In this document: positions 30,887-41,495 of the stretch, in pieces
Layout of the letters: each line of letters opens with the position of its first letter
How positions within the stretch are numbered: position 1 is the stretch's first letter
From: Methanobacteriaceae archaeon
GTDB taxonomy: Archaea > Methanobacteriota > Methanobacteria > Methanobacteriales > Methanobacteriaceae
Assembly: GCA_013403005.1 (NCBI GenBank)
Contig: JACBOA010000007.1
Location: 62,001 to 126,000 of the forward strand
DNA: 64,000 nt
Reading direction: 5' to 3'
Notes under the pieces: model-generated
The model's input: the letters and a program-made list of their open reading frames with translations, nothing else
Told to the model about the DNA's origin: nothing
Databases searched by the model: none
Made by a program: the position numbers and the translations under genes

Positions 30887-31654
30887 ATGTCACCCCTAAA
30901 ACCTCTTTACAGACTTTATGAATGGTATATCTCCAGGAACCTCAGACCAGAGAACATGCCCAAACACGTGGCCATCATTATGGATGGTAATCGTCGGTAT
31001 TCTAAGATCCAGGGAAATCGCGATGCAATTGAGGGTCATAAAATGGGTATTGGAACTTTAGAACGAGTACTTGATTGGTGTGTTGATCTGGGTATTGAGA
31101 TGGTAACTGCATATGCATTCTCCACAGAAAACTTCAAACGACCCCCCAATGAAGTTGAAGGTCTAATGAAACTTTTTAAGGAAAATTTTGAGGGAATTGC
31201 CCGTAATAAGAAGATCCACAACAATGAAGTTCGTGTGAAAGCTGTGGGGAAATTGGAACTTTTACCGGAAGATGTTCGTGAAGCAATTCGCATAGCAGAA
31301 GAATCAACTGCAAAATACAATAAAAGGCAGGTAAACATTGCCATAGGCTATGACGGGCGTATGGAAATAGTGGATGCCATAAAGAAGATAGTTAAAGAAG
31401 TTGAAGATGGGAAAATCAATCTGGATGATATTGACGAGGATATGGTGAATAAAAACCTTTACACTGCAGGATTAGAAGACCCGAATCTGATTATACGAAC
31501 CAGTGGTGAGGAGAGGCTCAGTGGCTTCCTTTTATGGCAATCCTCCTACTCTGAACTCTATTTCTGTGATAGTCTCTGGCCCCAACTTAGAAAAGTTGAC
31601 TTTTTACGTGCTTTACGATCTTACCAGCAGAGAGAACGCAGGTTTGGTGTGTAG
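30887..31654 (+). CDS. uppS: Polyprenyl diphosphate synthase (cis-type, UppS)
   Basis: A 255-residue cis-prenyltransferase making long polyprenyl diphosphates used as glycan carriers for pseudomurein and glycoproteins. Motifs: HVAIIMDGNRRYSK (catalytic aspartate), TAYAFSTENFKRP, and the C-terminal LIIRTSGEERLSGFLLWQSSYSELYF. ATG 30887 follows AAAGGAAATAG. The tatD gene follows 57 bases later in the same direction. Confidence 0.95.
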   Translation: MSPLKPLYRLYEWYISRNLRPENMPKHVAIIMDGNRRYSKIQGNRDAIEGHKMGIGTLERVLDWCVDLGIEMVTAYAFSTENFKRPPNEVEGLMKLFKENFEGIARNKKIHNNEVRVKAVGKLELLPEDVREAIRIAEESTAKYNKRQVNIAIGYDGRMEIVDAIKKIVKEVEDGKINLDDIDEDMVNKNLYTAGLEDPNLIIRTSGEERLSGFLLWQSSYSELYFCDSLWPQLRKVDFLRALRSYQQRERRFGV

Positions 31655-31711
31655 ATATCTCATAGATGAGTTAAAATTTATAGCACATTATACAAAGAGG
31701 CAGGTGTATGC

Positions 31712-32470
31712 GTGATTGACAGTCACTGTCATGTTGATTTTAAGGTTTATAACAAAAACCGGCAAGAGGTACTCCAGCGGGCTCAGGAAAAACTCACTGC
31801 AATAGTTAATTCCGGTGCCACTTTAGGAGGAAATCGCCGCACTCTGAAACTGGCAGAGGAATATAAAAATTTCTTATTCCCCACACTGGGATTTCACCCT
31901 TCCAATTCTGCAAAATCAGATCAAACGGTTATAAAACAGGTTTTAAAAGAAATTGAAACTAATATTGATTATGCTGTAGCTCTGGGAGAAACCGGACTGG
32001 ACTTTAACAATTTGAAGGGTGAAAATAGTAAAAATAAGCAGATCAAGCTCTTTGAAACTTTCCTGCAGTTGGCAGTTGATTATCAGTTGCCCCTGGTTAT
32101 ACATGCCCGTGATGCAGAGGAGAAAGCCTTGAAAATGGTTAAAAAGCATCATTCAATCCCTCAAGTAATATTTCACTGTTATGGAGGAGATCTAGAAACT
32201 GCCAATAAAATCATTGAAGAAGATTTCTTCATATCAATTTCCACCATTGTAGCTTTCAGTGAACATCATCAGGAACTGGCCCGCGAACTTCCCCTATCTC
32301 ACCTTCTCACAGAAACAGACAGTCCCTATTTATCTCCATTTAAGGGAGAGCGAAATGAACCAGTATTTGTAGAAGAAACAGTTAAAACCATTGCTGAGAT
32401 TAAATCCATCCCCACTAATGAGGTAGGTAAAATTACTGAAAGAAATGCCCTTAAAGTATTCTCATTATGA
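31712..32470 (+). CDS. TatD-family metal-dependent hydrolase
   Basis: A 252-residue TIM-barrel hydrolase. It shows the DSHCHVDF metal motif (H4, H6), ALGETGLDF with the metal-binding glutamate, LVIHARDAEEKAL, FHCYGG and the final TETDSPYLSPFKGERNEP. TatD proteins are 3'-5' DNA/RNA exonucleases. The start is GTG 31712; the ATG four bases upstream is out of frame and stops at once. It lies downstream of uppS and is probably in the same operon. Confidence 0.9.
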   Translation: MIDSHCHVDFKVYNKNRQEVLQRAQEKLTAIVNSGATLGGNRRTLKLAEEYKNFLFPTLGFHPSNSAKSDQTVIKQVLKEIETNIDYAVALGETGLDFNNLKGENSKNKQIKLFETFLQLAVDYQLPLVIHARDAEEKALKMVKKHHSIPQVIFHCYGGDLETANKIIEEDFFISISTIVAFSEHHQELARELPLSHLLTETDSPYLSPFKGERNEPVFVEETVKTIAEIKSIPTNEVGKITERNALKVFSL

Positions 32471-32706
32471 AAACGATAAAAAAAATGAAAGTGTTTTCAT
32501 ATTCTGAAATTGTTCATTTTAATTTATAATTGTTAATATTTTTTTGTTTTTCTTTTTAGTTTCTATATTACCTTCATTTTCTTGAATTGACCATTTCCTC
32601 AGTTTAGTTCTATTAAAGTATTCTAAAAAAAATGAAGTGTTCTAAATAGGAAAAAGTTTAAATGGTTTGATAAGAATTGTTTATTTTAACTTTTTTTACC
32701 CCCATT

Positions 32707-33120
32707 TTATTCATCAGGTTTTTCATCCCTTTCTTCCAAAAAATTTTCATTTCTTTCATTGAAAACCTTTTTAGCGGTGAATATTCCGTTTAAAGCTGCT
32801 GGGAAACCTGCATAGACTGCCATTTGTATAATAACTTCTATTATCTCTTGAGGAGTGCACCCTACATTTAAAGCACCATGGATATGGCTTTCCAGTTGCA
32901 GAGGGGCACTGCCTAAGGTGGTGATGGATGCAATGGTTATCAGTTCTCTGGTTTTAAGATCTAATCCCTTCCTTGAATATATGTCCCCGTAGGGAAACTC
33001 AGCCACGTAACGTGCCATATCAGGGGCAATATCTTCCAATAGTTTTTCCAGGTTACGGTAAGAATCGGGATTCATTATTTTCAACTTGTCCAGACCTTTC
33101 TGGTATCTGTCTTTACTCAT
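32707..33120 (-). CDS. Carboxymuconolactone decarboxylase / AhpD-like protein
   Basis: A 137-residue CMD-family protein with the typical KTRELITIASITTLGSAPLQLESHIHGALNVGCTPQEI stretch. The alkylhydroperoxidase CxxC is not present: the position before the histidine lacks cysteines, with a single Cys in VGCT. A role in peroxide reduction is therefore doubtful, and a decarboxylase-like or unknown function is more likely. ATG 33120 follows GGAAGTG; an upstream in-frame start (33150) has no site. Confidence 0.8.
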   Translation of the reverse strand: MSKDRYQKGLDKLKIMNPDSYRNLEKLLEDIAPDMARYVAEFPYGDIYSRKGLDLKTRELITIASITTLGSAPLQLESHIHGALNVGCTPQEIIEVIIQMAVYAGFPAALNGIFTAKKVFNERNENFLEERDEKPDE

Positions 33121-33448
33121 GATTACACTTCCTTTTATCCGTATATTCACTCTGCATATTCGTTTATTTTTGATAATGGGGAATTTTGTATATCTTTTGT
33201 AAATATTTAATATCCATCATCCCTATAATTGTAGTTATGCTTGTATTAAGATGATCTTTTCAGATCCAATCTTTTCAGTTCCCATCTATGAACAGAGAAA
33301 TACTCTATAATTGTAAGTATAGTTTTAGTATTACATGAGATAGAAATAAGTGATAAATGAAACTTAAAGTGATAAATGAGGTAAGTAATTTAGAAAATGC
33401 AGAAATAGAAAATGGAAGTTTATATTAATCAATTAAACAGGTGATATA
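33121..33448. other. Divergent intergenic region
   Basis: 328 AT-rich bases between the CMD gene and a small secreted protein. ATCTTTTCAG is repeated at about 33253 and 33270. Nothing else is recognisable. Confidence 0.3.
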
Positions 33449-33724
33449 ATGAAAAAGTTATTAATGGGCTTTTCAGTGCTTTTGGTTCTGATTTTAATGT
33501 TCCAGCCAGTTTTGGCTGCTGAACAACCAGATCTGGGTGATGTTAAAAACAGTGCTGATCAGGCACTTCAAAACGCCAGTAAAACAACCAATGAAACAGC
33601 TCAGGAAATTCAAAAAACACTAGACCCAATTCAGGATATTGTTAACACCATCAATTCCATTGTACAGCAGATACAACAAATTATCTGGACCATATCCAAC
33701 CTAATGGGTGGTGGATATCAATAA
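33449..33724 (+). CDS. Small secreted helical protein, unknown
   Basis: A 91-residue protein with a clear signal peptide (about 1-24, ending VLAAE). The mature part is Gln/Asn/Thr-rich and predicted helical (QNASKTTNETAQEIQKTLDPIQDIVNTINSIVQQIQQ...), with heptad-like spacing of Ile/Val that suggests a coiled coil. The end is a short hydrophobic IIWTISNLMGGG. ATG 33449 follows GGTGAT, so it is very likely translated. I do not recognise a family. Confidence 0.65.
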   Translation: MKKLLMGFSVLLVLILMFQPVLAAEQPDLGDVKNSADQALQNASKTTNETAQEIQKTLDPIQDIVNTINSIVQQIQQIIWTISNLMGGGYQ

Positions 33725-33921
33725 GCATCCTTATTATTATTCTATTTATTATTTTATTCCTCAGGGAAAAATTTATGAAAAATTCTATAGGCCTAGCAGG
33801 ATTCTAATTAAAAAGTTGATATAGAATAACAATGGATTAAATGATATAGATTAAAGGCCTTTAATACCCCTTAATTTAATTAAAACTCCATATTTATATA
33901 AAAAAATCTTTAATGAGAAAA

Positions 33922-33930
33922 GGGGAGGAG
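33922..33930 (+). promoter_or_regulatory. Ribosome binding site pointing to an ATT start
   Basis: GGGGAGGAG ends five bases before ATT 33936-33938 but 17 bases before the first conventional in-frame start (GTG 33948). It is the strongest ribosome site in this stretch and fixes the start upstream of GTG. Confidence 0.55.
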
Positions 33931-33935
33931 TCTTC

Positions 33936-34589
33936 ATTAAACCTAAAGTGATACTCAACGCAGCCATGACTTTGGACGGGAAAATAGCCACCAGAACTGG
34001 TAGTTCAGAGATATCTGGTCAGGAAGATCTTTTAAGGGTTCATGAACTTCGCAAAGAGATGGACGCCATAATGGTGGGGATAAACACGGTTCTGGCTGAT
34101 GATCCTCGGTTGACTGTTCATAAAGTCCCTGCAAAACCGGAAAATAATCCAGTTAGGGTGGTGGTTGATAGTAAAGCCCGCACACCTCCAGAATACAGGA
34201 TCCTAAACAAAGAAGCACCCACCATCATTGCCATTTCTAGTGAAGCCTCACAGGATAAGATAGCTGCAATTGAATCTAAAGGTCACCAAGTGATGATCTG
34301 TGGAGATAAAAGGGTAGATCTTAATCTTTTAATGAAAAAATTAGCTGATGAAGGGATTGAAACTTTAATGTTAGAGGGAGGGTCCACTCTCAATTACTCC
34401 ATGCTAAAGGAGGGGCTGGTAAGTGAAATTAGGTTGTGTATAGCTCCTATGATTGCAGGTGGGGTTGAGGCAAAAACTCTGGTTGATGGTGAAGGAGTGG
34501 ACTATATGAAAGATGCCTTTCGTCTAAAGCTTAAAAAGACTTATACCTTGGGTGAAGACTTAATAGTCGAATACAAGGTATTGGGGTAA
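33936..34589 (+). CDS. 2,5-diamino-6-ribosylamino-pyrimidinone 5'-phosphate reductase (riboflavin/F420 pathway)
   Basis: A RibD C-terminal-type reductase that reduces the ribose of the pyrimidine intermediate with NADPH in archaeal riboflavin synthesis, and so supplies FMN and the F420 chromophore. Motifs: ILNAAMTLDGKIAT at the N-terminus, VGINTVLADDPRLTV, and LMLEGGSTLNYSML near the C-terminus. There is no deaminase domain, as usual in archaea. From GTG 33948 it has 213 residues. Reading from ATT 33936 adds four (start-KPK) and gives the N-terminal beta-strand expected before ILNAAMTLDG. The ribosome site supports ATT, which I use with caution. Confidence 0.88.
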   Translation: MKPKVILNAAMTLDGKIATRTGSSEISGQEDLLRVHELRKEMDAIMVGINTVLADDPRLTVHKVPAKPENNPVRVVVDSKARTPPEYRILNKEAPTIIAISSEASQDKIAAIESKGHQVMICGDKRVDLNLLMKKLADEGIETLMLEGGSTLNYSMLKEGLVSEIRLCIAPMIAGGVEAKTLVDGEGVDYMKDAFRLKLKKTYTLGEDLIVEYKVLG

Positions 34590-34744
34590 TTTATTGTTAT
34601 TTTTATGAGAATATCCATTCATTTATAGTATTTAAAGCTCTTTAAAAGTTATTCTAATTATTTCAGAATTTCAGATAGAAAACAATTACACTAAACTATT
34701 TAAAAAAAGGGATATTAGGAAAAGGATTACAGTATACCAAAAAA

Positions 34745-35410
34745 TTATAGTATGCCTTTTTTCTTCAAGATTTGCGTTGGGTTATCTACCAGTACCTTTT
34801 TAATCTCTTTTTTAGGTAAACCTGCGCCTAAAGCTATTTTTTCAGCCATTTGGCAGTTTATGAGATCACCTGGTGCATGGGTATCTGTGTCCACCACCAG
34901 ATTGGCTCCTACTTCCAGAGCCACCTGTACCACATGACCATTACCAAGGCTATGACCTCTTCGGGCACTGATCTCCAGGGCAATATCATTTTCTTTGGCC
35001 ATGAGTGCTTCTTCGTGGCTTATAAGTCCTGGGTGGGCTAAAACATCAACATCAGGACAGTTAACCGTACTCCAATTGGTTCCCTCAATAACTGGTTCCA
35101 CTAATGTTTCACCATGCACTACAATAATCTCCGCACCTAGATCCTGAGCCTCTTTCACCAGTTTGGGGATTATTTCAGCAGGTGCATGGGTTATTTCAGC
35201 CCCGGGGATGATTTCAATGTCCCAGTTATCTCTAAGGTCCCTGACTGCGTTAATAACTCTGCCCACACAGTCCATATTGGTGGCATCCACATGGTCTGTA
35301 ATAGCCACAGCCCGGTGACCTAAGACACAAGCTCGACGTGCTATTTCTGATGGTAGGAGTTCACCATCACTGAAAATACTGTGTGTATGCAGATCAATTC
35401 TTTTTCTCAT
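34745..35410 (-). CDS. PHP-domain phosphoesterase (histidinol-phosphatase-like)
   Basis: A 221-residue PHP-fold protein. The metal motif DLHTHSIFSDGE is at 6-17, then AITDHVD, GAEITHAP, VVHGE, LAHPG and the late VDTDTHAPGDL, so all expected metal ligands seem present. The family covers histidinol phosphatases, DNA polymerase-linked phosphoesterases and others; no neighbour fixes the substrate. ATG 35410 follows GGTGAACTG. Confidence 0.85.
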   Translation of the reverse strand: MRKRIDLHTHSIFSDGELLPSEIARRACVLGHRAVAITDHVDATNMDCVGRVINAVRDLRDNWDIEIIPGAEITHAPAEIIPKLVKEAQDLGAEIIVVHGETLVEPVIEGTNWSTVNCPDVDVLAHPGLISHEEALMAKENDIALEISARRGHSLGNGHVVQVALEVGANLVVDTDTHAPGDLINCQMAEKIALGAGLPKKEIKKVLVDNPTQILKKKGIL

Positions 35411-35828
35411 GATCAGTTCACCTTATTCATAATATGTTTAATTGTGTTTACAAAAAGTAGTTTATAATATCTAAAAATCCACTTTCACAATTTTCTTCAA
35501 TTTTCTTCATTTATCTTTTTTATCATTCTACCATCTTAAATTTAGCAAATATTATTTAGGAACATCCAAGTAGACCAATAGTGAAATTTATTATTTTGGA
35601 AATGTTAGGGGAACTTTATAATTATATCATGAAGTTGTATTTTTTATGTGAACTTGGTAATTATTAATACTTGGTAATTATTAATATATTTAATACAGTA
35701 TTTAATATCAGGGAATATTTGGAATAATTTACAGGGAATTTATTTATACAAACTTTAGAAAGTTGGAAGTTTTTATTTCTGGAGCCTTTTTTTTATTCAT
35801 CAAGTGATATAATAAAAGTGGTGATCAA
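35411..35828. other. Long promoter region of pantoate kinase
   Basis: 418 AT-rich bases between divergent genes. It contains the 17-bp tandem repeat (35652-35685) followed by a TATATTTAATA stretch. No coding frame is worth reporting. Confidence 0.35.
35652..35685. repeat. Perfect tandem repeat, 2 x 17 bp
   Basis: The unit ACTTGGTAATTATTAAT occurs at 35652-35668 and 35669-35685 without mismatch, about 145 bases upstream of the pantoate kinase gene. It may be a doubled regulator site or replication slippage. Confidence 0.75.
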
Positions 35829-36794
35829 TTGAAATGCACAGTATTTGTTCCATCCCATATAACAGGGTTTTTTGAAATAGTAGAACATCATAACCCTCTA
35901 ATTAAAGGGTCAAGGGGTGCGGGGGTTACCCTGAATAGGGGTGTTATAAGTCAGGTGAATGTTACAGATGGCAATGGTGAGATCATTATTAAAACCAATG
36001 GTAGTAACTATCCATTAGAGGGTTCAGTCAGTTATAAAACTCTTGATTTACTCAGGAAACAGTTTCCTGAAGAAATAAGATGGGATGAGAAAAAAATCAC
36101 CATCCATCATCAGACCCAAGTACCTATAGAGGCTGGTTTTGGAGTATCAGCCGGATCAGCCCTCGGAACATCTATGTCCTTGTCAAAACTCCTTAAACTA
36201 CCTTTAACATATAATCAGGCTGCTGCAGTAGCTCATAGAGCAGAAGTAGAGTTAAACACAGGTTTGGGCGATGTGATGGGTGCAGTTATGGGAGGTTTCC
36301 CCATCCGATTAGAACCCGGTGCTCCGGGATTCGGAAAGGCAGACCGGCTCCTTGATGATAAGGTCACTGTTAAAGGTTATGAAAAAGATTTTAAAGACAT
36401 TAATTTTGAAGATATTAAATACAAAAGTATTGGTAAAGATGGAGGGGAACTTTACGTTATATCCAAGAGCTTGGGGACCATTGAAACATCATCAGTTCTT
36501 AAAAGTCCGGAAATGACCCGCAGGGTGAACAAAGTTGCCAGGGAATTATTGGGAAAACTAATTTCCAGCCCTCAAATTTCAAATTTCATGGACTTATCCC
36601 TTGAATTCGCCCAGAAGACTGGACTGATTGATGAAGAAGTTATGGAAATAGTTGAAGTAATGAAAGAAGAAACAATAGGTGCTTCAATGGCAATGCTTGG
36701 TAAAACAGCTTTCTCCATTTCACAAACTCCAGATTCCAGTGTTGAGGGTGTAATGGTTGCAAAGGTAGATAGTTGTGGCTGCAGGTTCTTTTGA
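35829..36794 (+). CDS. Pantoate kinase (archaeal CoA pathway)
   Basis: A 321-residue GHMP-family kinase of the archaeal pantoate kinase type, which phosphorylates pantoate before condensation with beta-alanine in coenzyme A synthesis. The N-terminus is VPSHITGFFEIVEHHNP; the ATP loop is GFGVSAGSALGTS (103-115), with GLGDVMGAVMGGFPIRLEPGAPG downstream. TTG 35829 is the start, with GGTGAT about five bases upstream. The partner phosphopantothenate synthetase is not in the window. Confidence 0.92.
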   Translation: MKCTVFVPSHITGFFEIVEHHNPLIKGSRGAGVTLNRGVISQVNVTDGNGEIIIKTNGSNYPLEGSVSYKTLDLLRKQFPEEIRWDEKKITIHHQTQVPIEAGFGVSAGSALGTSMSLSKLLKLPLTYNQAAAVAHRAEVELNTGLGDVMGAVMGGFPIRLEPGAPGFGKADRLLDDKVTVKGYEKDFKDINFEDIKYKSIGKDGGELYVISKSLGTIETSSVLKSPEMTRRVNKVARELLGKLISSPQISNFMDLSLEFAQKTGLIDEEVMEIVEVMKEETIGASMAMLGKTAFSISQTPDSSVEGVMVAKVDSCGCRFF

Positions 36795-37002
36795 TGGTAG
36801 TAGTTTGGAGTTTATTTTTTTTGGAGTTTTATGTTTCGATTAAGGAATATCTCCAAAAGAAATTTTTTTTAAAAGGATTCTTTGATAAATGTTAATTAGT
36901 TGCTTGTGATACTTTAGATAATCTCGGGTTACCGGGGTTTGCGAATGGTTTTATGCAGCTGAAATCTACTATAAAGTTTAGAAATATCTTTTTTTAGTAA
37001 TT

Positions 37003-37800
37003 CTATTTTTCAGTAACATCTTCAATAACATAACTGATTCCTTCTTCATCCATTTTTCTGGTTAGATTTCGGGTCATCTTCCCTACTGCAAATACCAGAA
37101 CATTTAAACCCCTTTTAGCAGCAGCAACTGTTGCTTGTGGGGTTGCAAATTCAAAATCTGCTTTTATATCCAATTTATTTACCAGGGCTCTGGATACGGT
37201 TCCCATTATCCCCACCCGGTTAAACTGTTCCGGATATTTTTCCAAAACATCCTGGACTTTTTGAAAGTCACAGGCCCTGGTACCGCCCTGGTTAATAGTG
37301 GGAAGTTTAATAATAACTACAAATCCGGTTTTAAGTTCAATAGTACCACCTAAACTTACCAGGGCCACGTCTTCACCTTTATTTGCATGATGCATCACTT
37401 CAGCATGAGCAGGGGTTTCTTCTTTAACCGCGTATAATGTCCCCTCTTCCATTTTAAGCCAAACTTTTTCCCCTTCATTTAGTTCTTCCTTGGCAATTGC
37501 CGGCCAAACTGATTTATAGGTGTTCATGGTGTCTAAAACTTCATCAGAATATTTTCGCAAATCCAGGGCACCTCGTTTAACTTTCTCAATTCCACGTTTG
37601 GTGATCTTGTAACGTGACTGCCCGGTCCCGGTTTCCACCCATCCTTCATCAACCAAGGTCTTCAGATTCTCTGAAACTGCCTGCACAGTGATTCCTAGCT
37701 TTTGAGCAATGTCCTTCTGACGCAGGTGAGGTTGGCCTCTGGCAATTTCAGCCAGAATCTGAAACTTGGTGAGTTCCCCCTTTTTCTTGAAAACTTTCAT
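37003..37800 (-). CDS. Winged-helix transcriptional regulator (COG1497-like)
   Basis: A 265-residue DNA-binding protein. Residues about 10-75 form a winged helix (LRQKDIAQKLGITVQAVSENLKTLVDEGWVETG...YKITKRGIEKV). The larger C-terminal part (about 100-260) is an archaeal-specific domain, possibly ligand binding, with VALVSLGGTIELKTGFVVIIKLP. It resembles predicted regulators of COG1497 (DUF7839). ATG 37800 follows AAAGGTG. It is the last gene of the leftward series beginning with the DHH gene. Confidence 0.8.
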   Translation of the reverse strand: MKVFKKKGELTKFQILAEIARGQPHLRQKDIAQKLGITVQAVSENLKTLVDEGWVETGTGQSRYKITKRGIEKVKRGALDLRKYSDEVLDTMNTYKSVWPAIAKEELNEGEKVWLKMEEGTLYAVKEETPAHAEVMHHANKGEDVALVSLGGTIELKTGFVVIIKLPTINQGGTRACDFQKVQDVLEKYPEQFNRVGIMGTVSRALVNKLDIKADFEFATPQATVAAAKRGLNVLVFAVGKMTRNLTRKMDEEGISYVIEDVTEK

Positions 37801-37923
37801 GAATTCACCTTTTTTTAGTTTTAGATATTTATTTTAAGACTTTAAGTTCCATATGAACTTAATTTTTATCTTAAATTTTTTTAACTATCTTCTTATATAG
37901 AATGGTTAAGGATAAAAATTTGG

Positions 37924-39321
<1,398 letters not shown>

Positions 39322-39450
39322 AAAAATCCTTTTTTTTAAATAATATTTATAATATAAAACATTAAAAGTGGCTTTTAGTTTTATTTATCTTTTAAGGCCA
39401 TATTAATTCATTCAATTCATAACTTTTTTGAGTCATGGTTTAGATTGGAT

Positions 39451-39747
39451 TTATTTTTTATGGGATGATCTGGAGCCATTAATGAGATTACTGATTTTAA
39501 CTAAAACTTCCAGTTTACTCATTTTTTTATCCACAATTACCCTTCCGGATCCTTCCCACCATGAAGCCGGATAAGATTTATATTTCTCCACCGAAGGATT
39601 TAATCCCAGTTTTTTAGCTGCCTGGGTGATTTCACGAATCCTTGGCGATTCGACGGCATACTTTTTGGCTATTTTCCTTCCTTCGGATTTGGTCTTTTTA
39701 GAATCAAGGTAAGCAGGCCAGACGATAATTCTATTTTCATCTTTCAT
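39451..39747 (-). CDS. srp19: Signal recognition particle 19 kDa protein
   Basis: A 98-residue SRP19 that binds helices 6 and 8 of the 7S RNA and prepares it for SRP54. The family pattern is clear: IIVWPAYLDSKKTKSEGRKIAKKYAVESPRIREI, then the Lys-rich YKSYPASWWEGSGRVIV. ATG 39747 follows GAGGAA. The short length is normal for archaea. Confidence 0.95.
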   Translation of the reverse strand: MKDENRIIVWPAYLDSKKTKSEGRKIAKKYAVESPRIREITQAAKKLGLNPSVEKYKSYPASWWEGSGRVIVDKKMSKLEVLVKISNLINGSRSSHKK

Positions 39748-39884
39748 GTTTTTTTCCTCTAGATGTCGGGGATTGCTTTTTTTTACCGTGGATCGTTATG
39801 TTTTCATGGTTTGGTGTATTTGCCATTAGTTTTGTTATATTTACCCGCAAATACAATTCTTTACAGAGAACTATAATCTTTTTG

Positions 39885-40688
39885 TCAAGATTTATTCATG
39901 TCATGCATTTTTCTCATTAAAGTTAAAAGCATTGCTTCCACTGTGTATTTGTCTGGTGTGATGGGTTTTATTCCTAATTCCTCAATTGGCTTCTGGGTTA
40001 TGGGACCTATAGCTGCCACCATAGTTTTTTTCCCTTTCAAAGATGCAATTAATTTTTCCTTTTTGTCTCCAGAGATTTCAAAGAAATTGGTAACAGTGAG
40101 AGGGCTGGTAAATGTTATGGCATCAACTTTTCCCTGAATTATATCATCTACAAGCTGTTCAACTTCAGAGGTATCCTTGGGTTTGGTGGATTTATAAGCT
40201 TCTGCCAGGATGACAGTAGCACCCATCTTTTTTAAACCTTCAGGGAGCACATCTCTTGCTTTGAATGTTCTTGGAACTCCAACGTTCTTCCCTCGAAGAT
40301 CAAACTCCTCGAACTCTTTCAAAAGACCTTCAGCAGTATAATCCTCTGGAACTATCTCAGCTTCAAGACCGTATTGATTTAAAACTCTTTCAGTGCGGGG
40401 GCCGATGACCGCAACTCGACAACTGGATTTAAGTTCTTCTTTAAAATCTTGACAGAATTTGAACAGTGATTCCAGGGATGCAGGGGATGTAAAAATTATC
40501 CAATCCAGTTCACCTGCTCTTTGACACAAGTCCCTTAGGGATTGGCTAAAGAAAGGTTCAAGTTCCAGGGTAGGGACCACTAATGGAACTCCCCCATTAT
40601 CTTCAACTATTTGCACAGCCACCTGTGACCTTTCAATAGGTCGTGTGATGGCTATGGTTTTACCATCAAATCCCTTCAACTCATTCAT
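39885..40688 (-). CDS. hemD: Uroporphyrinogen-III synthase
   Basis: A 267-residue HemD that closes hydroxymethylbilane to uroporphyrinogen III with inversion of ring D. The two-lobed protein starts GKTIAITRPIERSQ and includes the weakly conserved IIFTSPASLESL and AITFTSPLTVTNFF helices and ...TMVAAIGPITQKPIEELGIKP. I start at ATG 40688, six bases after CTGAGG; the longer frame to 40745 would run into cobA. It lies 16 bases after cobA and is co-transcribed with it. Confidence 0.93.
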   Translation of the reverse strand: MNELKGFDGKTIAITRPIERSQVAVQIVEDNGGVPLVVPTLELEPFFSQSLRDLCQRAGELDWIIFTSPASLESLFKFCQDFKEELKSSCRVAVIGPRTERVLNQYGLEAEIVPEDYTAEGLLKEFEEFDLRGKNVGVPRTFKARDVLPEGLKKMGATVILAEAYKSTKPKDTSEVEQLVDDIIQGKVDAITFTSPLTVTNFFEISGDKKEKLIASLKGKKTMVAAIGPITQKPIEELGIKPITPDKYTVEAMLLTLMRKMHDMNKS

Positions 40689-40704
40689 TTTCATCCTCAG
40701 AATA

Positions 40705-41409
40705 TTATTCACGAATATCTTTAAAAACATCCACCACAGGCCCAATAATAACCAGTGCAGGGGGTTTTATATCATTTTCTGTTATGCTCTCCAGGGTGCC
40801 CAGTAGGATCCTCTCATCAGGCAGGGTACCATTTTCAATCACACAAACCGGAGTTTCAGGGTCTTTATATTTCATTATTTCTGCAACATTTTCTTTCAAG
40901 TGCCCCACACCCATGAGTATGACAATGGTATCTGCGTTATAGTTCCATTTAACTTGCTTTTCCTTTTTAGTAGGATCTTCATGGCCGGTTACTATGGTGA
41001 ATGAAGTGGCAACGCCCCGGTGGGTTACTGGTAAACCTAAAGTGGTGGGAACACCAATAGCAGATGTAACTCCTGGAATAAGCTCTACAGAAATTCCCTC
41101 ACCTTTAAGGGCCAGCACCTCTTCACCACCCCTTCCGAAAACGAAGGGATCACCGCCTTTGAGTCGAACAACCACTTCGTGTTTTTTAGCTTGTTCGATA
41201 AGTATTTCATTTATTTCTTCCTGCTTTTTGGAGTGTGATCCTGCTCTTTTACCCACATAGATTTTCTCTGCTCCATCTGCATACTTTAAGATTTCCTCAT
41301 TGGCCAGACGATCGTAGATTACCACATCTGCTTTTTCCAGGGCTTTAACTGCTTTAAGGGTTAATAAATCAGGGTCACCCGGTCCTGCTCCTACTAAATA
41401 TACAACCAT
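40705..41409 (-). CDS. cobA: Uroporphyrinogen-III C-methyltransferase
   Basis: A 234-residue SAM-dependent enzyme that methylates uroporphyrinogen III at C-2 and C-7 to precorrin-2, the entry to corrinoids, sirohaem and coenzyme F430. Motifs: YLVGAGPGDPDLLTLKA, VVIYDRLAN, RLKGGDPFVFGRGGEE, PGVTSAIGVPTTLGLPVTHRG. It is the short single-domain form, without the CysG dehydrogenase part. ATG 41409 follows GCGGTGA. hemD follows directly. Confidence 0.96.
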   Translation of the reverse strand: MVVYLVGAGPGDPDLLTLKAVKALEKADVVIYDRLANEEILKYADGAEKIYVGKRAGSHSKKQEEINEILIEQAKKHEVVVRLKGGDPFVFGRGGEEVLALKGEGISVELIPGVTSAIGVPTTLGLPVTHRGVATSFTIVTGHEDPTKKEKQVKWNYNADTIVILMGVGHLKENVAEIMKYKDPETPVCVIENGTLPDERILLGTLESITENDIKPPALVIIGPVVDVFKDIRE

Positions 41410-41495
41410 TAATTCACCGCGTAAATTTGATTATTATTTATTCTTTTTTTTATTAGTAATTCCTAGTAATGAAGGGTTAATTCTTATTCAATGTA

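Noticed and set aside
31503..31715. 70-codon frame overlapping the end of uppS and the start of tatD
   Set aside because: It reads uppS in another frame; uppS and tatD motifs fully explain this DNA.
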